This document shows, piece by piece, positions 63,575-64,000 of a DNA stretch of 64,000 nt. The position numbers and the translations under genes were made by a program. The stretch is from Phymatolithon calcareum (Eukaryota > Rhodophyta > Florideophyceae > Hapalidiales): assembly GCA_977006965.1 (NCBI GenBank), contig OZ345376.1:310001-374000 (forward strand), in the 5' to 3' direction. The notes under the pieces were generated by a model. The model worked only from the letters and a program-made list of their open reading frames with translations, ran no database searches and had not been told where the DNA came from. Positions within the stretch are counted from its first letter, which is position 1, and each line of letters begins with the position of its first letter.

Positions 63575-64000
63575 CGGCCAACGAGGGCCCCACTCTGGAT
63601 TTGCTAGTATACAGACTGGGAGCTACTGCTTTACCAAGGTCAAGAGCGGCGAAATATCATATGTGATATGTATGAGAATAATCTGGAACCTCCGAAAAAC
63701 AACTCATGCGCGAAGGGTCTTGCCAAAGCCACGAGTTTTTGCCGGTTTCCCCGCAGAGAAGTTAGGCGAAGTAAAAATAAATTCTAACCACTATGAGAAG
63801 CAAAGAATTTCGATTCGAATGGTACAACTTTTTTGACACTGGACAACGTCAAAAGGGCGAGCCAATTCAAAATAGAAGAAATTTTGCCTTCTGCAAGCGC
63901 TTTAATCCAGACGCTTACACAAAACAAAATTAGGCAGTGCACAATATTATGCCGAGAGATTGCGACACCTGTCCTTACATGCCTGGCAGACAGATCACAC
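63575..64000. other. No gene recognised
   Basis: Frames are short and run off the window; nothing can be assigned. Confidence 0.35.

Noticed and set aside
63930-64000. CDTCPYMPGRQI-like reading at the window edge as a Penelope-type motif
   Set aside because: Too short, broken by stops, and cut by the end of the window.

Overview
This window looks like eukaryotic nuclear DNA, almost certainly from a repeat-rich genome. I see no bacterial operons, Shine-Dalgarno-led gene runs, CRISPR arrays or rRNA. Most recognisable coding matter is transposon debris: LINE reverse transcriptases, Ty1/copia and Ty3/gypsy polyproteins, piggyBac-like transposases, solo LTRs and MITEs. The few plausible host genes are short and look intronless. 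A compact-gene alga, perhaps a red alga, would fit this, but that is inference; no sequence here identifies the organism.

Layout. 0-9.8 kb: broken copies of two LINE families, called LINE-A and LINE-B here, plus a tRNA-like stretch, a near-perfect 101-base hairpin and a C2H2 finger ORF. 9.8-12.9 kb: a host island with two minus-strand secreted proteins built from the same six-cysteine module. 12.9-21.2 kb: a decayed Ty1/copia element (gag, protease, integrase, RT, RNase H in that order) carrying two inserted solo LTRs in opposite orientation. 21.2-23.5 kb: a 5'-truncated piggyBac copy. 24-27 kb: repeats and LINE 3' ends. 27.6-29.7 kb: a strongly palindromic element with 136-base inverted repeats. 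29.7-30.8 kb: a LINE RT with one internal stop. 32.6 kb: a MITE. 34.5 kb: a zinc-finger host gene. 36-38 kb: LTR-like repeats. 39-41 kb: piggyBac copy 2. 41-42.5 kb: a gypsy fragment. 42.6-43.6 kb: a minus-strand acidic-repeat pseudogene. 43.7-47.5 kb: a LINE-B copy split by nested insertions. 50.5-58.7 kb: four piggyBac copies in alternating orientation. 59.0-62.2 kb: a young but internally deleted gypsy-like element with about 97% identical LTRs. 63.0-63.6 kb: a pogo/Tigger-like MITE with perfect TIRs and TA duplications.

How it fits together. The only likely functional protein genes are the cysteine-rich pair (10633-11463 and 11826-12155) and the zinc-finger gene (34552-34926). The rest is layered transposition: solo LTRs inside copia and LINE-B, a LINE-B tail inside an insertion in another LINE-B, and a LINE inside a piggyBac copy. 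The most unusual signals are CTAG, not TTAA, at every intact piggyBac end; the palindromic element near 28 kb; the 101-base hairpin; and the secreted six-cysteine family. No gene reads as an intact autonomous transposon.
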